DNA from: Streptomonospora nanhaiensis
GTDB lineage: Bacteria > Actinomycetota > Actinomycetes > Streptosporangiales > Streptosporangiaceae
Length of the DNA: 64,000 nucleotides
Assembly (NCBI RefSeq): GCF_026642255.1
Contig: NZ_CP113264.1
Span: forward strand, 1,860,001 to 1,924,000
Direction of reading: 5' to 3'
The translations under genes and the position numbers were made by a program. Of the stretch, positions 18,052 to 29,657 are shown in pieces. The number at the start of each line of letters is the position of its first letter. Position 1 is the first letter of the stretch. A model generated the notes under the pieces. It worked only from the letters and a program-made list of their open reading frames with translations, was not told the origin of the DNA and made no database searches.

Positions 18052-18057
18052 TAGACT
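18052..18057 (+). promoter_or_regulatory. -10 element before VanR-like gene
   Basis: TAGACT about 45 nt before the start codon at 18104, in the 168-bp divergent spacer. No strong -35 is visible, which fits an activator-dependent promoter. Confidence 0.4.
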
Positions 18058-18103
18058 CGGGCGTCCGTCCGCGGGCGCGGACCGCCGAGGAGGAGGGGAC
18101 CGC

Positions 18104-18774
<671 letters not shown>

Positions 18775-18778
<4 letters not shown>

Positions 18779-19914
18779 GCGCCGCCCGCCCGCGGCCGAC
18801 GAAGCCCCTGGTCAGCGCGCGGTTCCGCCTGGCCCTGAGCTACGCGGCCTTCCTCGTCGCAGCCGGAGCCGTCCTCCTGGCGGGCGTCTACGTGGTCCTG
18901 CGGTACGTCCCGAACTACCCCCTGACCGCCGCCAACCCGTCCGAGGCCCACCTGCCCATCGCGTCGAGGTCGAAGATCCTCACCGTCCTCGTCCACCTGT
19001 CCGGCGCGCTCCTCGCGGCCCTGGCCCTGATCGGGATCACCGGGGGGTGGTTCCTGGCCGGGTGGGTGCTGCGCCCCCTCCAGCGCATCGACGAGGCCGT
19101 CCGGCTCGCCGCCGAGGGGCGCCTCGACCACCGGATCCGCCTCACGGGGATCAACGACGAGTTCCGGCGGCTCGCCGACGCCTTCGACCACATGCTCGAC
19201 CGGCTCGACGACGCGTTCGCCACGCAGGAGCGCTTCGCCGCCAACGCCTCCCACGAACTGCGGACGCCCCTGGCCGTCACGGGGACGCTCCTCGACGTGG
19301 CGCGGCAGAACCCGGACGGGCAGGACTACCCCGCCCTGGTCGAACGGCTCAGCATCACCAACGCCAGGGCGGTGGGCCTCACCGAGGCGCTGCTGCGGCT
19401 GGCCGACGCCAACGCCGTCACCGCCGCGGCCGCACCGCTCGACCTCGCCGGGACGGTCCGCGCGGCCGTCCGCGAGGCCGGTGACGAGGCGCGGCGGTGC
19501 GGCGTGACCTGGGACCTGCGCCTGGAGGCCGCACCGGTGCTCGGCGACGGGGCACTCCTCGCGCAGTTGGCCGCGAACCTCGTCCAGAACGCCGTCCGCC
19601 ACAACACCGCGCCCGGGACCGCCCTGGCCGCCACCGGCCACGACCCCCGCCGGGGACTCGCCACGCTCCGGATCGAGAACACCGGACCCGGGTACACGAC
19701 CGGGACCGCGGCGCGGCTGCGCGAGCCGTTCCTGCGGGGCGAGGGGCGCACCCGACGGCGGGACGGGCGCGGCCCCGGGGCGGGGGGAGGCTACGGCCTG
19801 GGACTCGCCCTCGTCGCCCGGGTCGTCGACGTCCACGGCGGCACCCTGGACACCGCCCCCCGCGAGGGGGGAGGGCTCGTCGTCACGGTCACCCTCCCCG
19901 CGCACCCGGTGTGA
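18775..19914 (+). CDS. Sensor histidine kinase, VanS-like
   Basis: Membrane sensor kinase, 379 aa, partner of the preceding regulator. It has two transmembrane helices (about residues 18-43 and 63-92) flanking a very short extracellular loop of about 20 residues, a HAMP segment, HisKA with phospho-acceptor His160 in NASHELRTPLAV, and an HATPase domain (N box NLVQNAVRHN, G box GGYGLGLALV). The small loop suggests sensing within the membrane or of a membrane-bound ligand, as in VanS. GTG start overlaps the preceding stop. An Arg/Gly-rich insert (GRTRRRDGRGPGAGGG) lies in the ATP lid. Confidence 0.9.
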
Positions 19915-19968
19915 CGCGCCCGCGCAGGAGCGGCCGCACGCCCGGCGGGCTCCGCCGCGGCCGGTCCG

Positions 19969-22900
19969 CTAGTCGTCGTAGAAGACGCGCTCCATCACCG
20001 CGCGCGCCCGCCGGGTGGCGCGCAGGTAGGCCTCCGTCAACTGCTCGGCCGGCCCCTCCCACACCCCCTCCTCGTCCTCGGCGCTGCGGCACCCCATCGC
20101 GCCCGCGACCGCGGCGCGCACCCGCAGGTCGGAGGGCAGCGAGTCACCGCCCCGGCCCCGCACCAGCATCACCATGCCCCGCACGCGCGAGGCCAGCCTC
20201 CACGCCTGCTCCAGCACCGCGCCGTCGTCCGCCGCGAGGAGCCCGTGGGCCACGGCCGTGTCCAGGGCCTCCAGGGTCCCCGTCGTCCGCAGGCCCGGGT
20301 ACTCGTGGGCGTGGCGCAGCTGCGTCAGCTGCGCCACCCACTCCACGTCCGACAGCCCGCCCCGGCCCAGCTTCGTGTGCAGGGTGGGGTCCGCCCCCCG
20401 CGGCAGGCGCTCGGCCTCCATCCGCGCCTTGAGCTTGCGGATCTCCAGCACCGCCGACGGGTCGACACCGCCCTCGGGGTAGCGGACCGGGTCGATCAGC
20501 TCCGTGAACGCCCTGCGCAGCTCGGGGTCCCCGGCGATCGGCCTGGCCCGCAGCAGCGCCTGGCTCTCCCACACCTGGGACCAGCGGCCGTAGTACGCCG
20601 CGTACGACTCCAGCGTGCGCACCACGGGCCCGCTCCGGCCCTCCGGCCGCAGGTCCGTGTCCACCTTCAGGGGCGGTTCGGCGGCGGGCATCTCCAGCAG
20701 CCGCGCCAGCTCGCGCACGATCGCCAGCGCCTGCTTCGTCGCTGCCCCCGTGTCGACGCCCGGCAGGGGGTCGTGCACGTACATCACGTCCGCGTCGCTG
20801 GCGTAGGTCAGCTCGCCGCCGCCGAACCGGCCCATCGCCACCACGCACACCCGGGTCAGCGGCTCGTCCCCGGACGCCGCGACGACCCGGTTCTGCGCCA
20901 GCCGCAGCGCGGCCTCGATCGTCACCGCGGCGATGTCGGTCAGCGCCGAGCCCACCTCCCGGACCGACGACACCTCCAACAGGTCGGCGGCGGCCGTGCG
21001 CAGCAGCTCGCGGCGGCGCAGCGCCCGCACCGCCGCCACCGACTCCTCGGCCGTGTCGTACCGGCGCTGCGCCGCCTCGGCCTCGGCCTCGAGCACCTTC
21101 GGGCCGCGCCGCACCAGGTCCTGGTCGTCGGCCAACATCGCCACCGCGTCCGGGGCCCGCAGCAGCAGCTCCGTCACGTAGCGGCTCGTCCCCAGCAGCC
21201 ACGCCATGCGCTCGGCCACCCGCACGTCGTCGCGCAGCAGCCGCAGGTACCACGGGGTGGTGCCCAGCGCGTCGCTCACCTGGCGGAAACCGAACAGGCC
21301 CGCGTCGGGGTCGGGGGAGTCGGAGAACCAGCCCAGCATCACCGGGAGCAGCGTCCGCTGGATCGACGCCCGCCTGGACACCCCCGACGTCAGCGACTCC
21401 AGGTGGCGCAGGGCCCCGCCGGGGTCGGCGAACCCCAGCGCCTCCAGGCGGATCTTGGCGTGCTCCGGCGACAGCCGCGCCTCCTCGCCCGGCAGCTGGG
21501 CCACCGCGTTGAGGAGGGGGCGGTAGAACAGCTTCTCGTGCAGGCGCCGCACCTCCGACGTCACCCGGCGGCGCGCCTCGGTCAGCTCCCTGACCGGGTT
21601 CGCGGTGAACCCCAGCGCCCGCCCTAGGCGGCGCAGGTGCTCGGGGCCGTCCTGGCTCCCGGGGTCCGGCATGAGGTGCGTGCGCCGCAGCCGCTCCAGC
21701 TGCAGCAGGTGCTCCAGCCGCCGCAGGAAGCGGTAGGCCTCCGACAGCCCGGCCGCGTCGCGCCGCCCCACGTACCCGGACTCCGACAGGGCCTCCAGGG
21801 CCTCCAGGGTGTTGCCCGAGCGCAGCCGGTCGTCGGTGCGGCCGTGCACCAACTGGAGCAGCTGGACGGAGAACTCGATGTCGCGGAGCCCGCCCGGGCC
21901 CAGCTTCAGCTCCCGCTCGGCCTCGCCGGCGGGGATGTGCGCCACCACGCGGCGGCGCATCGCCTGCACGTCCTCCACGAAGTCCTGGCGGCCGGTCGCC
22001 TCCCAGACCAGGGGCAGGATCGCCTCCGTGTACGCCCGGCCCAGCCCGGCGTCACCGGCGATCGGCCGGGCCTTGAGCAGCGCCTGGAACTCCCACGTCT
22101 TGGCCCAGCGCTCGTAGTACGACAGGTGCCCCGAGACCGAGCGCACCAGCGGCCCGTTCCTGCCCTCCGGCCGCAGGGCGGGGTCCACCTCCCAGAGGGC
22201 GCCCTCGGCGTCGGTCTCGGACGGGATGCGCATCATCGCCGTGGCCAGGCGCGTGGCCGCGCGCATGGCGGCCTGCTCGTCCACCGGCGCCCCGGGGTCC
22301 GCGGACCCGGCGGGTTCGGCCACGAACACGACGTCCACGTCGCTGACGTAGTTCAGCTCGCGGCCGCCGCACTTGCCCATGCCGATCACCGCCAGACGGC
22401 ACAGCGCGGCGTCCTCGGGCTGCTCGGCCCGGGCCACGGCCAGGGAGGCGTCCAGCATGGACGCGGCCAGGTCGGCCAGCTCCGCGGCGGCCTCGTCGAC
22501 CGTGCACAGACCCGTCAGGTCGCGTCCGGCCAGCCGCAGCAGGCGCCTGCGGTACGCCACCCGCAGGGTGTGCCGGAGGGTCTCGGACGTCCCGTCCCCG
22601 ACCACGGCCGGGTCGGCGGCCGGCGCCGCGCTGTGGGGGTCGGCCCCCACGGTGTGCAGCAGGCCCCGGCGCAGTTCGTCCGGCTCGGGGGAGCGGGCGG
22701 CGTCCGCGCCCCGCAGCTCCCGCCAGTCGCCCGGGTGGCGCACCAGGTGGTCGGTCAGCGCGGGGCTGGTGCCCAGGACCTTGCTCAGCCGCGCCCGGAG
22801 GTCGGACTCCTCGCGCAGCACGTCCAGGACCTCGGCCGGGTCCGGGTCGGACTCCAGGACCCGGATCAGCCCCAGCAGGGCCTGGTCGGGGTCGGGGGCG

Positions 22901-23019
22901 GCCGCGAGGGCGTCGATGACGGCGGTGTCGGCCCGGGCGTCCAGGCCCGCCTCCGTCATCAGCCGCAGGGCCCGGGTGCTGTCGCTGAAGCCACGCCTGG
23001 CGAGCGCGCCTGCTGTCAT
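19969..23019 (-). CDS. glnE: Glutamine synthetase adenylyltransferase/deadenylase GlnE
   Basis: Bifunctional enzyme that adds AMP to, and removes it from, a tyrosine of GlnA1, tuning glutamine synthesis to nitrogen status. The 1016-aa protein carries two nucleotidyltransferase domains. The N-terminal one has GKCGGRELNYVSDVDVVFV near residue 215 (deadenylation half). The C-terminal one has GRFGGGELTYASDADVMYV near 730 (adenylylation half). Each is followed by a helical GlnD-type domain. ATG at 23019 is chosen; an in-frame GTG at 23043 would add eight residues. Its substrate GlnA1 is encoded next door with its target tyrosine intact. Confidence 0.95.
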   Translation of the reverse strand: MTAGALARRGFSDSTRALRLMTEAGLDARADTAVIDALAAAPDPDQALLGLIRVLESDPDPAEVLDVLREESDLRARLSKVLGTSPALTDHLVRHPGDWRELRGADAARSPEPDELRRGLLHTVGADPHSAAPAADPAVVGDGTSETLRHTLRVAYRRRLLRLAGRDLTGLCTVDEAAAELADLAASMLDASLAVARAEQPEDAALCRLAVIGMGKCGGRELNYVSDVDVVFVAEPAGSADPGAPVDEQAAMRAATRLATAMMRIPSETDAEGALWEVDPALRPEGRNGPLVRSVSGHLSYYERWAKTWEFQALLKARPIAGDAGLGRAYTEAILPLVWEATGRQDFVEDVQAMRRRVVAHIPAGEAERELKLGPGGLRDIEFSVQLLQLVHGRTDDRLRSGNTLEALEALSESGYVGRRDAAGLSEAYRFLRRLEHLLQLERLRRTHLMPDPGSQDGPEHLRRLGRALGFTANPVRELTEARRRVTSEVRRLHEKLFYRPLLNAVAQLPGEEARLSPEHAKIRLEALGFADPGGALRHLESLTSGVSRRASIQRTLLPVMLGWFSDSPDPDAGLFGFRQVSDALGTTPWYLRLLRDDVRVAERMAWLLGTSRYVTELLLRAPDAVAMLADDQDLVRRGPKVLEAEAEAAQRRYDTAEESVAAVRALRRRELLRTAAADLLEVSSVREVGSALTDIAAVTIEAALRLAQNRVVAASGDEPLTRVCVVAMGRFGGGELTYASDADVMYVHDPLPGVDTGAATKQALAIVRELARLLEMPAAEPPLKVDTDLRPEGRSGPVVRTLESYAAYYGRWSQVWESQALLRARPIAGDPELRRAFTELIDPVRYPEGGVDPSAVLEIRKLKARMEAERLPRGADPTLHTKLGRGGLSDVEWVAQLTQLRHAHEYPGLRTTGTLEALDTAVAHGLLAADDGAVLEQAWRLASRVRGMVMLVRGRGGDSLPSDLRVRAAVAGAMGCRSAEDEEGVWEGPAEQLTEAYLRATRRARAVMERVFYDD

Positions 23020-23484
23020 GGTGTTGTTTCCGTCCCTTGCCACGCGTCAACCGTAGCCGGACGGCCCGCGGGCACACCGTACGGCTCTGCTTGCGGTCGT
23101 TCGGTCCGGGGCCGCCGCGCCGCCCCTGCGGGCGCGGGGAGGCCCCGGAACCGGGTCGGGGCCGGCATCCGGGCGGATGCCGGCCCCGGGGAGGAGGGCG
23201 TCGGGCGCTCGGCTCCGGGGGGGCGTGTCCACGGCGCGCGTCCGTGCGCCGCGGGGCCGGGGCCCCGGAACCGTGGCGGCGGGGGCTGCCGGGACAGGGC
23301 GTCATCTGTCGGTAACACGCCTCGTTTCGGTCCCCTGCGCACGGTGTATCCGGCCGGGGCCCCTGGTGGTGGAAGTATCCCGGTTCGTACCCGCAACCCA
23401 CCGGACGCCAGGGGCCCGCCGCCTCCGGGGGAGAACCGCGGGCCCGCCGTACGCGGCGCCGACGCCCTCGCGGAGGGAGCGGGA
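23020..23484. other. Intergenic region upstream of glnE
   Basis: About 465 bases between the glnE start and the hairpins after glnA1. Open frames on both strands look like shadows with no family match. A slightly AT-richer patch (23300-23380) may hold the glnE promoter; no clear -10/-35 pair or operator was found. Confidence 0.4.
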
Positions 23485-23604
23485 GGGGCCGCCGACGGCG
23501 TGCGCGACGCCGTCGGCGGCCCCCGGGACCCCGGCCCCGCGTCGGCCGGGAACGCGTCCGGCGTGCGCCTTCCGTGGATCGCTCCTGCGGAAGGCGCACG
23601 CCGG
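23485..23604 (-). terminator. Two large perfect hairpins downstream of glnA1
   Basis: Hairpin A: 17-bp arms 23485-23501 and 23507-23523, 5-nt loop. Hairpin B: 17-bp arms 23558-23574 and 23588-23604, 13-nt loop, ending 12 nt from the glnA1 stop. Both are perfect and lack T-tracts. Confidence 0.65.
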
Positions 23605-23615
23605 GGCGTCACCGC

Positions 23616-25040
<1,425 letters not shown>

Positions 25041-25151
25041 AACGAACCTCCGTGCAGGTGTCTGAGACGATGGGACCGGAGCCCGCTCCATCGCGGACAC
25101 GTCGGATCACGCGCCGTCTCCCGGCTTCGTCAACGAAGCTAGGAGCGCGTG

Positions 25152-25189
25152 ATTTCCGTGCCATGTCTCTATTGTTTCCTGCATGTTAC
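25152..25189 (-). promoter_or_regulatory. GlnR box upstream of glnA
   Basis: On the minus strand GTAAC-N6-GAAAC-N6-GACAT-N6-GAAAT matches the actinobacterial GlnR consensus gTnAC-N6-GaAAC twice in tandem, 22-bp period, about 110 nt before the TTG start. The 330-bp gap 25041-25370 also serves the divergent RDD gene and holds no other gene. Confidence 0.85.
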
Positions 25190-25370
25190 GGAGCCAGGCG
25201 TTTTCGCAGACCAACCAGCCTGACCCGGTGATTCCACCGCTCGGGGTGCGAAATCGGGACACACGGAACGGGTGGTTGTGGTCCGGGCCACGCGTGTCCG
25301 TCGCCCTGCTCACGCCCCGTCCCGCCGTCCCGCGGACCGGTCCCTCCACCGGGTGGATACCGTGGATGCC

Positions 25371-25853
25371 ATGAGCGACGAGAGCCGGGGCGGCGCCGCC
25401 GGGGCCATCCACGAGGACGACTTCCAGTACCGGGGGAACCGCCTCGGCCTGCCGGAGGAGGGGTCCGGTTCCGTCCCCGGCGTCATCAGGCGCCTCGTCG
25501 GCCTCGCCCTGGACTGGTGCCTGGCCCTCATGATCGCCTGGGGCCTCTACCGCCTGGGCGTCGTCGGAGCGGGCGCCGCCTCCCAGGAGGAGGTCGTCCC
25601 GATGCTCAGCAACACCGCCCTGGTGGTCTTCGCCGTGGTGAGCATCCTCCTCCTCACCCTCTTCGGCACCACCGTCGGGCGCCGACTCGTCGGCGTCGGC
25701 ATCACCGCCACCGGTGAGCGCTCCTGGCCGTGGTTCGTGTCGATGACCGTGCGCACGGTCCTGCTGTGCCTGGTCATCCCGGCCGTGATCTACGACCGGG
25801 ACACCCGCGGGCTGCACGACCGCGCCGCGGGTACGGTGGCGACGCGTTACTGA
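25371..25853 (+). CDS. RDD-family membrane protein
   Basis: A 160-aa integral membrane protein of unknown function. The acidic N-terminal tail (about 35 residues) is followed by the RDD domain: helix 1 with LVGLALDWCLALMIAWGLY (the position of the Arg-Asp signature), helix 2 VVFAVVSILLLTLFG, the conserved TTVGRRLVGV loop, helix 3 and a C-terminal RGLHDRAAGTVA typical of the family. ATG 25371 chosen; an in-frame GTG at 25362 would add three residues. An RDD gene also sits beside glnA in Streptomyces, but a link to nitrogen metabolism is unproven. Confidence 0.85.
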   Translation: MSDESRGGAAGAIHEDDFQYRGNRLGLPEEGSGSVPGVIRRLVGLALDWCLALMIAWGLYRLGVVGAGAASQEEVVPMLSNTALVVFAVVSILLLTLFGTTVGRRLVGVGITATGERSWPWFVSMTVRTVLLCLVIPAVIYDRDTRGLHDRAAGTVATRY

Positions 25854-26023
25854 GTCCTCACTGAGAGGAACCGGTCCCACCGGACAGCCGGAACGGCTGT
25901 ACGGACAGGGCTTCCGCTGCTGTTAGCATCCGTTCATCGCTTTCCCCGGGGACGGTCGCGACCCTCACGGTGTCCTGCCCCCGCACCTCCCCCCACGTCT
26001 CATCGCACCCTCCGAAGGTTCGC

Positions 26024-27457
26024 ATGGCTGGAAGACGCTCCACTCCCCGCCCCTCGGGCGCGCTCGGTGCCGTGCGGATGTCCGCAGGACAGTGGGTCGC
26101 CTGCGCCGCCACCGCCCTCGCCGTCGTCGTCAGCCTGGGAGGCTACGGCTGGTACCAGGGCATCGTCGGCAACATCACCACCACGCAGGTGGACACGACG
26201 TGGGACCGCCCCACCAGCGTCGAGGGCGTGATGAACCTGCTCATCATCGGCTCCGACGTCCGCTCGGGGGAGAACGCCGACTACGGCGAGGCGGAGGGCG
26301 AGCGGCCCGACACGATGCTCATCGCCAGCATCAACGTCGACAACGGGGCGGCCACCCTCGTGAACCTGCCCCGCGACCTGGTCGTCGACCTGCCCGCGTG
26401 CGAGGCGGTCGAGGGGTACGAGGGGATGTCGCCGCACAGCGGCATGATCAACTCCGCGATGACCTTCGGCGGTATCGGCTGCCAGTGGCAGGCCGTCGAG
26501 AACGCGACCGACGTGCACCTCGACCACTTCGTCATGATGGACTTCACCGGGTTCAAGGACATGGTCGACGCCATCGGCGGCGTGGAGATGTGCATCCCCG
26601 AGCCCGTGGACGACCCCAAGGCCCACCTGGTCCTGGACGCCGGGCTCCAGACCCTGGACGGCGAGGACTCTCTCGGGTTCGTGCGCTCCCGCTACGCGCA
26701 GGGCGACGGCGGCGACCTGTCCCGCATCGACCGCCAGCAGGAGTTCATGGGCGCGATGCTGCGCCAGGTGCTCAGCAGCGAGGTCATGACCAGCCCGGTC
26801 ACCATCACCAACTTCCTCGGCGCCGTCACCGACTCGGTCACCACCGACGACGAGCTCACCGTCGACACCATGACCGACCTCGCCATCTCCATGCGCGAGG
26901 TCGACCTCCAGCGCATCCAGTTCGTGACGGTCCCCAACGGCCAGCACCCCGCCGACCCCAACCGCCTGGTCATGAGCGACGAGGCCCCCGCCCTGTTCGA
27001 GGCGATCAACGCCGGCGCCGACCTGGCGGGCGGCGGGGAGGACGGCGGCGGTGAGTCCGAGGGGGAGTCGGAGGGGGAGGCCGAGCAGGGCCCGGCCCCC
27101 GAGGACGTCTCCGTGGAGATCCTCAACAACGCGGGCGTCGACGGCCTTGCCCTGGAGGTGCAGGCGGTCCTCGCCGGAGAGGGCTACACGGTCACCGGCA
27201 CGGGCAACCCGGTCGCCCGGTTCCCCGAGGCCACGACGGTGTACCACGCCCCCGGCGAGGAGGCCGCGGCCGAGATGCTGGCCGGGTCCATGGAGTCCGC
27301 GGTCACCGAGGAGGCCGAGGGCCTCTCCCAGACCCTTGAGCTGGTCCTGGCCCCCGACTGGGCCGGGTTCGCCGACGGGGCCTCCTCCGCGCCGGAGGTC
27401 TCGGTCACCGACGACCTCGGCGGCATCACCGCGGAGGAGACGGAGAGCGCCTGCTGA
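26024..27457 (+). CDS. LytR-CpsA-Psr family protein with LytR_C domain
   Basis: Likely phosphotransferase that attaches teichoic-acid-like or capsular glycopolymers to peptidoglycan at the outer face of the membrane. The 477-aa protein has a short cytoplasmic tail, one transmembrane helix (about residues 22-45), the LCP domain (about 65-300) and an acidic linker GGGEDGGGESEGESEGEAEQ. The C-terminal LytR_C domain (about 370-450) begins VSVEILNNAGVDGLA. LCP catalytic features seen: SDVRSGE, RPDTMLIASIN, NLPRDLVVDLP and the RSRYAQGDGGDLSRIDRQQ arginine motif. ATG at 26024 with GAAGG upstream. It forms a tandem pair with the next gene. Confidence 0.9.
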   Translation: MAGRRSTPRPSGALGAVRMSAGQWVACAATALAVVVSLGGYGWYQGIVGNITTTQVDTTWDRPTSVEGVMNLLIIGSDVRSGENADYGEAEGERPDTMLIASINVDNGAATLVNLPRDLVVDLPACEAVEGYEGMSPHSGMINSAMTFGGIGCQWQAVENATDVHLDHFVMMDFTGFKDMVDAIGGVEMCIPEPVDDPKAHLVLDAGLQTLDGEDSLGFVRSRYAQGDGGDLSRIDRQQEFMGAMLRQVLSSEVMTSPVTITNFLGAVTDSVTTDDELTVDTMTDLAISMREVDLQRIQFVTVPNGQHPADPNRLVMSDEAPALFEAINAGADLAGGGEDGGGESEGESEGEAEQGPAPEDVSVEILNNAGVDGLALEVQAVLAGEGYTVTGTGNPVARFPEATTVYHAPGEEAAAEMLAGSMESAVTEEAEGLSQTLELVLAPDWAGFADGASSAPEVSVTDDLGGITAEETESAC

Positions 27458-27606
27458 TCCGGACCTCCGAGCCGGATACGATCTGACACGGTGCGTACCC
27501 TTCCGGTACCATCCGGCCGTTACGTCCGCGTCGCCCCGCGCCCTCCGCGCGGTGCTCTCCTCCGAGCGGACCCGCCCTTGTCCCATACCGGATCGCAGGT
27601 GCCCTC

Positions 27607-29028
27607 TTGGCTCCCAGAAACGTGTCTTCGGCCCTCGCCGCGAGGATGAGTCTCGGTCAGTGGGTCGCGTGCGGGGTGACCGGAGTGCTCATAGCGACGA
27701 GCCTGACCGCCTACGCGGGGTACCGGGACGCCCTCAGCATCGCCACCGAGGAGATCAACACCGACGCCTGGGGGGACCGCCCCAGCCAGGTGGACGGCAT
27801 CCACAACATCCTCCTGCTCGGCACCGACGAGCGCGCGGGGGAGGACGCCTCCTACAACGAGCTGAACGGCATCCGGCCCGACGTGCTGGTCGTGGTGAGC
27901 ATCGACGTGGACCGGGGCGGGGTGACCATGGTCAACATGCCGCGCGACCTCATCATCGAGATGCCCGACTGCGCGCCCAACGGCGAGGCGCCGGGGGTGA
28001 CCGCCGGGACGGTGGACCAGCTCAACCACGCCATGACCTACGGCGGCATGGACTGCCAGGGCAACACCGTGGAGACGCTCACCGGCATCCACCTCGACCA
28101 CATGGTGATGGTCGACTTCGCCGGGTTCCAGAACATCGTCGACTCCGTCGGCGGCATCGAGATGTGCGTCCCCGAACCGATCGACGACCCCAAGGCCCAC
28201 CTGCGGCTGGACGCCGGGATGCAGACCCTGAACGGCGAGCAGGCCCTCGGCCTGGCGCGGTCCCGGGACAGCACCGAGCAGGGCAGCGACCTGAACAGGA
28301 TCGAGAACCAGCAGCGGATGATCGGCGCGATCCTGCGCGAGGTCACCGGCGGCGACATCCTGAGCAGCCCGACCACCCTCTACGACTTCATCGGCTCGGT
28401 CACCGACAGCATGGTGACCGACGACGGCCTGACCACCGACAAGATGGCCGAACTGGCCATCGCCATGCGCCAGGTGGACCTCGGGCGGATGAACATGGTG
28501 ACGGTCCCGGTCGTCGACGCCCCCAGCGACCCGAACAAGGTCGCGTTCCAGCAGCCCGCCGCCGACGAGCTCTTCGCCTCGGTGGCCTCCGGCGAGGTGC
28601 TGGAGGAGGAAGAGGAGGAGACCGCCCCGGAGGAGGAGGCGGAGGAGGAGGCCCCCGTCGAGCCGGGGGACGTCTCCGTCCGGGTCCTCAACGGCACGGG
28701 CGTCGACGGGCTGGGGAGCCAGGTCGAGCAGCGCCTCCTGGAGGGCGGCTTCGTCGTCACCGGGACGGGCAACCCCGGGGCGCGGCAGCCGACCGCCACC
28801 ACGGTCTACCACGGCCCCGGCCAGGCCGCGCACGCCGAGGAGCTCGCCTCGGTGCTCTCCGCCGCCCAGATCGAGGAGGTCCCCGACCTCGGGACGGAGC
28901 TGGAGCTGGTGATGGGCGCCGACGACTGGGGCCCCATCACCTTCGGGGGCGACGGCGGGGGCGGCAGCGGCGCCCTCGCTGAGCTGGAGGGCACCTCGGC
29001 CGCCGACGACACGGTCTCCTGCGAGTAG
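27607..29028 (+). CDS. LytR-CpsA-Psr family protein with LytR_C domain (second copy)
   Basis: Paralogue of the preceding gene, 473 aa, same layout. It has a transmembrane helix (about residues 17-38), an LCP domain with GTDERAGEDA, RPDVLVVVSIDVD, NMPRDLIIEMP and RSRDSTEQGSDLNRIENQQ, a very acidic linker (EEEEEETAPEEEAEEEA) and a C-terminal LytR_C domain beginning VSVRVLNGTGVDGLG. Start taken as TTG at 27607 with AGGTG just upstream; it gives an N-terminus matching the neighbour (MSLGQWVACG versus MSAGQWVACA). The pair arose by tandem duplication. Such paralogues may prefer different glycopolymers; sequence does not say which. Confidence 0.9.
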   Translation: MAPRNVSSALAARMSLGQWVACGVTGVLIATSLTAYAGYRDALSIATEEINTDAWGDRPSQVDGIHNILLLGTDERAGEDASYNELNGIRPDVLVVVSIDVDRGGVTMVNMPRDLIIEMPDCAPNGEAPGVTAGTVDQLNHAMTYGGMDCQGNTVETLTGIHLDHMVMVDFAGFQNIVDSVGGIEMCVPEPIDDPKAHLRLDAGMQTLNGEQALGLARSRDSTEQGSDLNRIENQQRMIGAILREVTGGDILSSPTTLYDFIGSVTDSMVTDDGLTTDKMAELAIAMRQVDLGRMNMVTVPVVDAPSDPNKVAFQQPAADELFASVASGEVLEEEEEETAPEEEAEEEAPVEPGDVSVRVLNGTGVDGLGSQVEQRLLEGGFVVTGTGNPGARQPTATTVYHGPGQAAHAEELASVLSAAQIEEVPDLGTELELVMGADDWGPITFGGDGGGGSGALAELEGTSAADDTVSCE

Positions 29029-29059
29029 GCCCCGGAACGGCGGCGCTGCCGCGTCGAGG

Positions 29060-29094
29060 GGCCCCGTCGGCGCCTGTCCGGTGCCGACGGGGCC
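29060..29094 (+). terminator. Terminator after second LCP gene
   Basis: Perfect 12-bp arms GGCCCCGTCGGC / GCCGACGGGGCC (29060-29071, 29083-29094) with an 11-nt loop and a mildly T-containing tail. Confidence 0.6.
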
Positions 29095-29160
29095 TCGTCG
29101 TGTTCCGGGCCGGTCCGGGAGGGCCGTTCGCGTCGCCGGGGGCGAGCCCCGTCCGAGGCG

Positions 29161-29520
29161 GTGCGCGACGGGCCCCTCCGGACCGCCGCCCCGGGCCCGG
29201 ACGGGTTCGACGTCGGGTCGGACCCGATCGGTGAGGGCGGCGTCTGCCTCGTCCACCTCTTCACCGGCTTCCTCACGGCCGCGTCGGCGGAGGTCCTCCG
29301 CAAGGGCGCCGGGAGGCGCCGGGACGTCGGGGGACCGGTCCGACGCCCCCGAAAAGGACGACGGCGTCCGCGTGCGCCTGGACGAGCTTTCGGCCCGACG
29401 CGGTACGACCCTCACCGGGCCCGCCGAACGAGTCGGTGGCACCGGCGTCGACCCGTCCGTGCCCGAGAACGACCGGGCGGGGGCGATCCGCTTCCCCACC
29501 CGTGCCGCACTGGGCCGGGG
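29161..29520 (+). pseudogene. Coding-like relic with apparent frameshift
   Basis: A stretch in the 630-bp gap 29029-29657 with codon-like third-position GC. From the GTG at 29161 one frame reads DGFDVGSDPIGEGGVCLVHL and LTAASAEVLRKG. Near 29330 the coding-like signal shifts by +1 and the next frame reads EKDDGVRVRLDELSARRG, then VPENDRAGAIRFPTRAALG. Neither part matches a family I recognise. It could be a decayed small gene (the size suits WXG100-like actinobacterial proteins, a guess only) or GC-rich non-coding DNA that looks coding. Low confidence. Confidence 0.25.
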
Positions 29521-29592
29521 GCTCGCCTGCCGGGAGGGGGCCTGCGGGCCGCGCCGGGGCGGGCGGGAAGCGGCACGGCCGCGCACGCGAAC

Positions 29593-29626
29593 GGGGGCCG
29601 CCGCACCTGTCGGTGCGACGGCCCCC
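29593..29626 (-). terminator. Terminator downstream of DUF4191 gene
   Basis: 15-bp arms (29593-29607, 29612-29626) with one mismatch and a 4-nt loop, 31 nt past the stop of the minus-strand gene. Confidence 0.6.
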
Positions 29627-29657
29627 GTCCCGTGTCCGTGAGAGGCCGGCCGGGTCG

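Noticed and set aside
23300-23380. GlnR box before glnE
   Set aside because: GAAAC and GTTAC elements occur but with a 7-nt rather than 6-nt spacing and no tandem second site, unlike the good site before glnA1.
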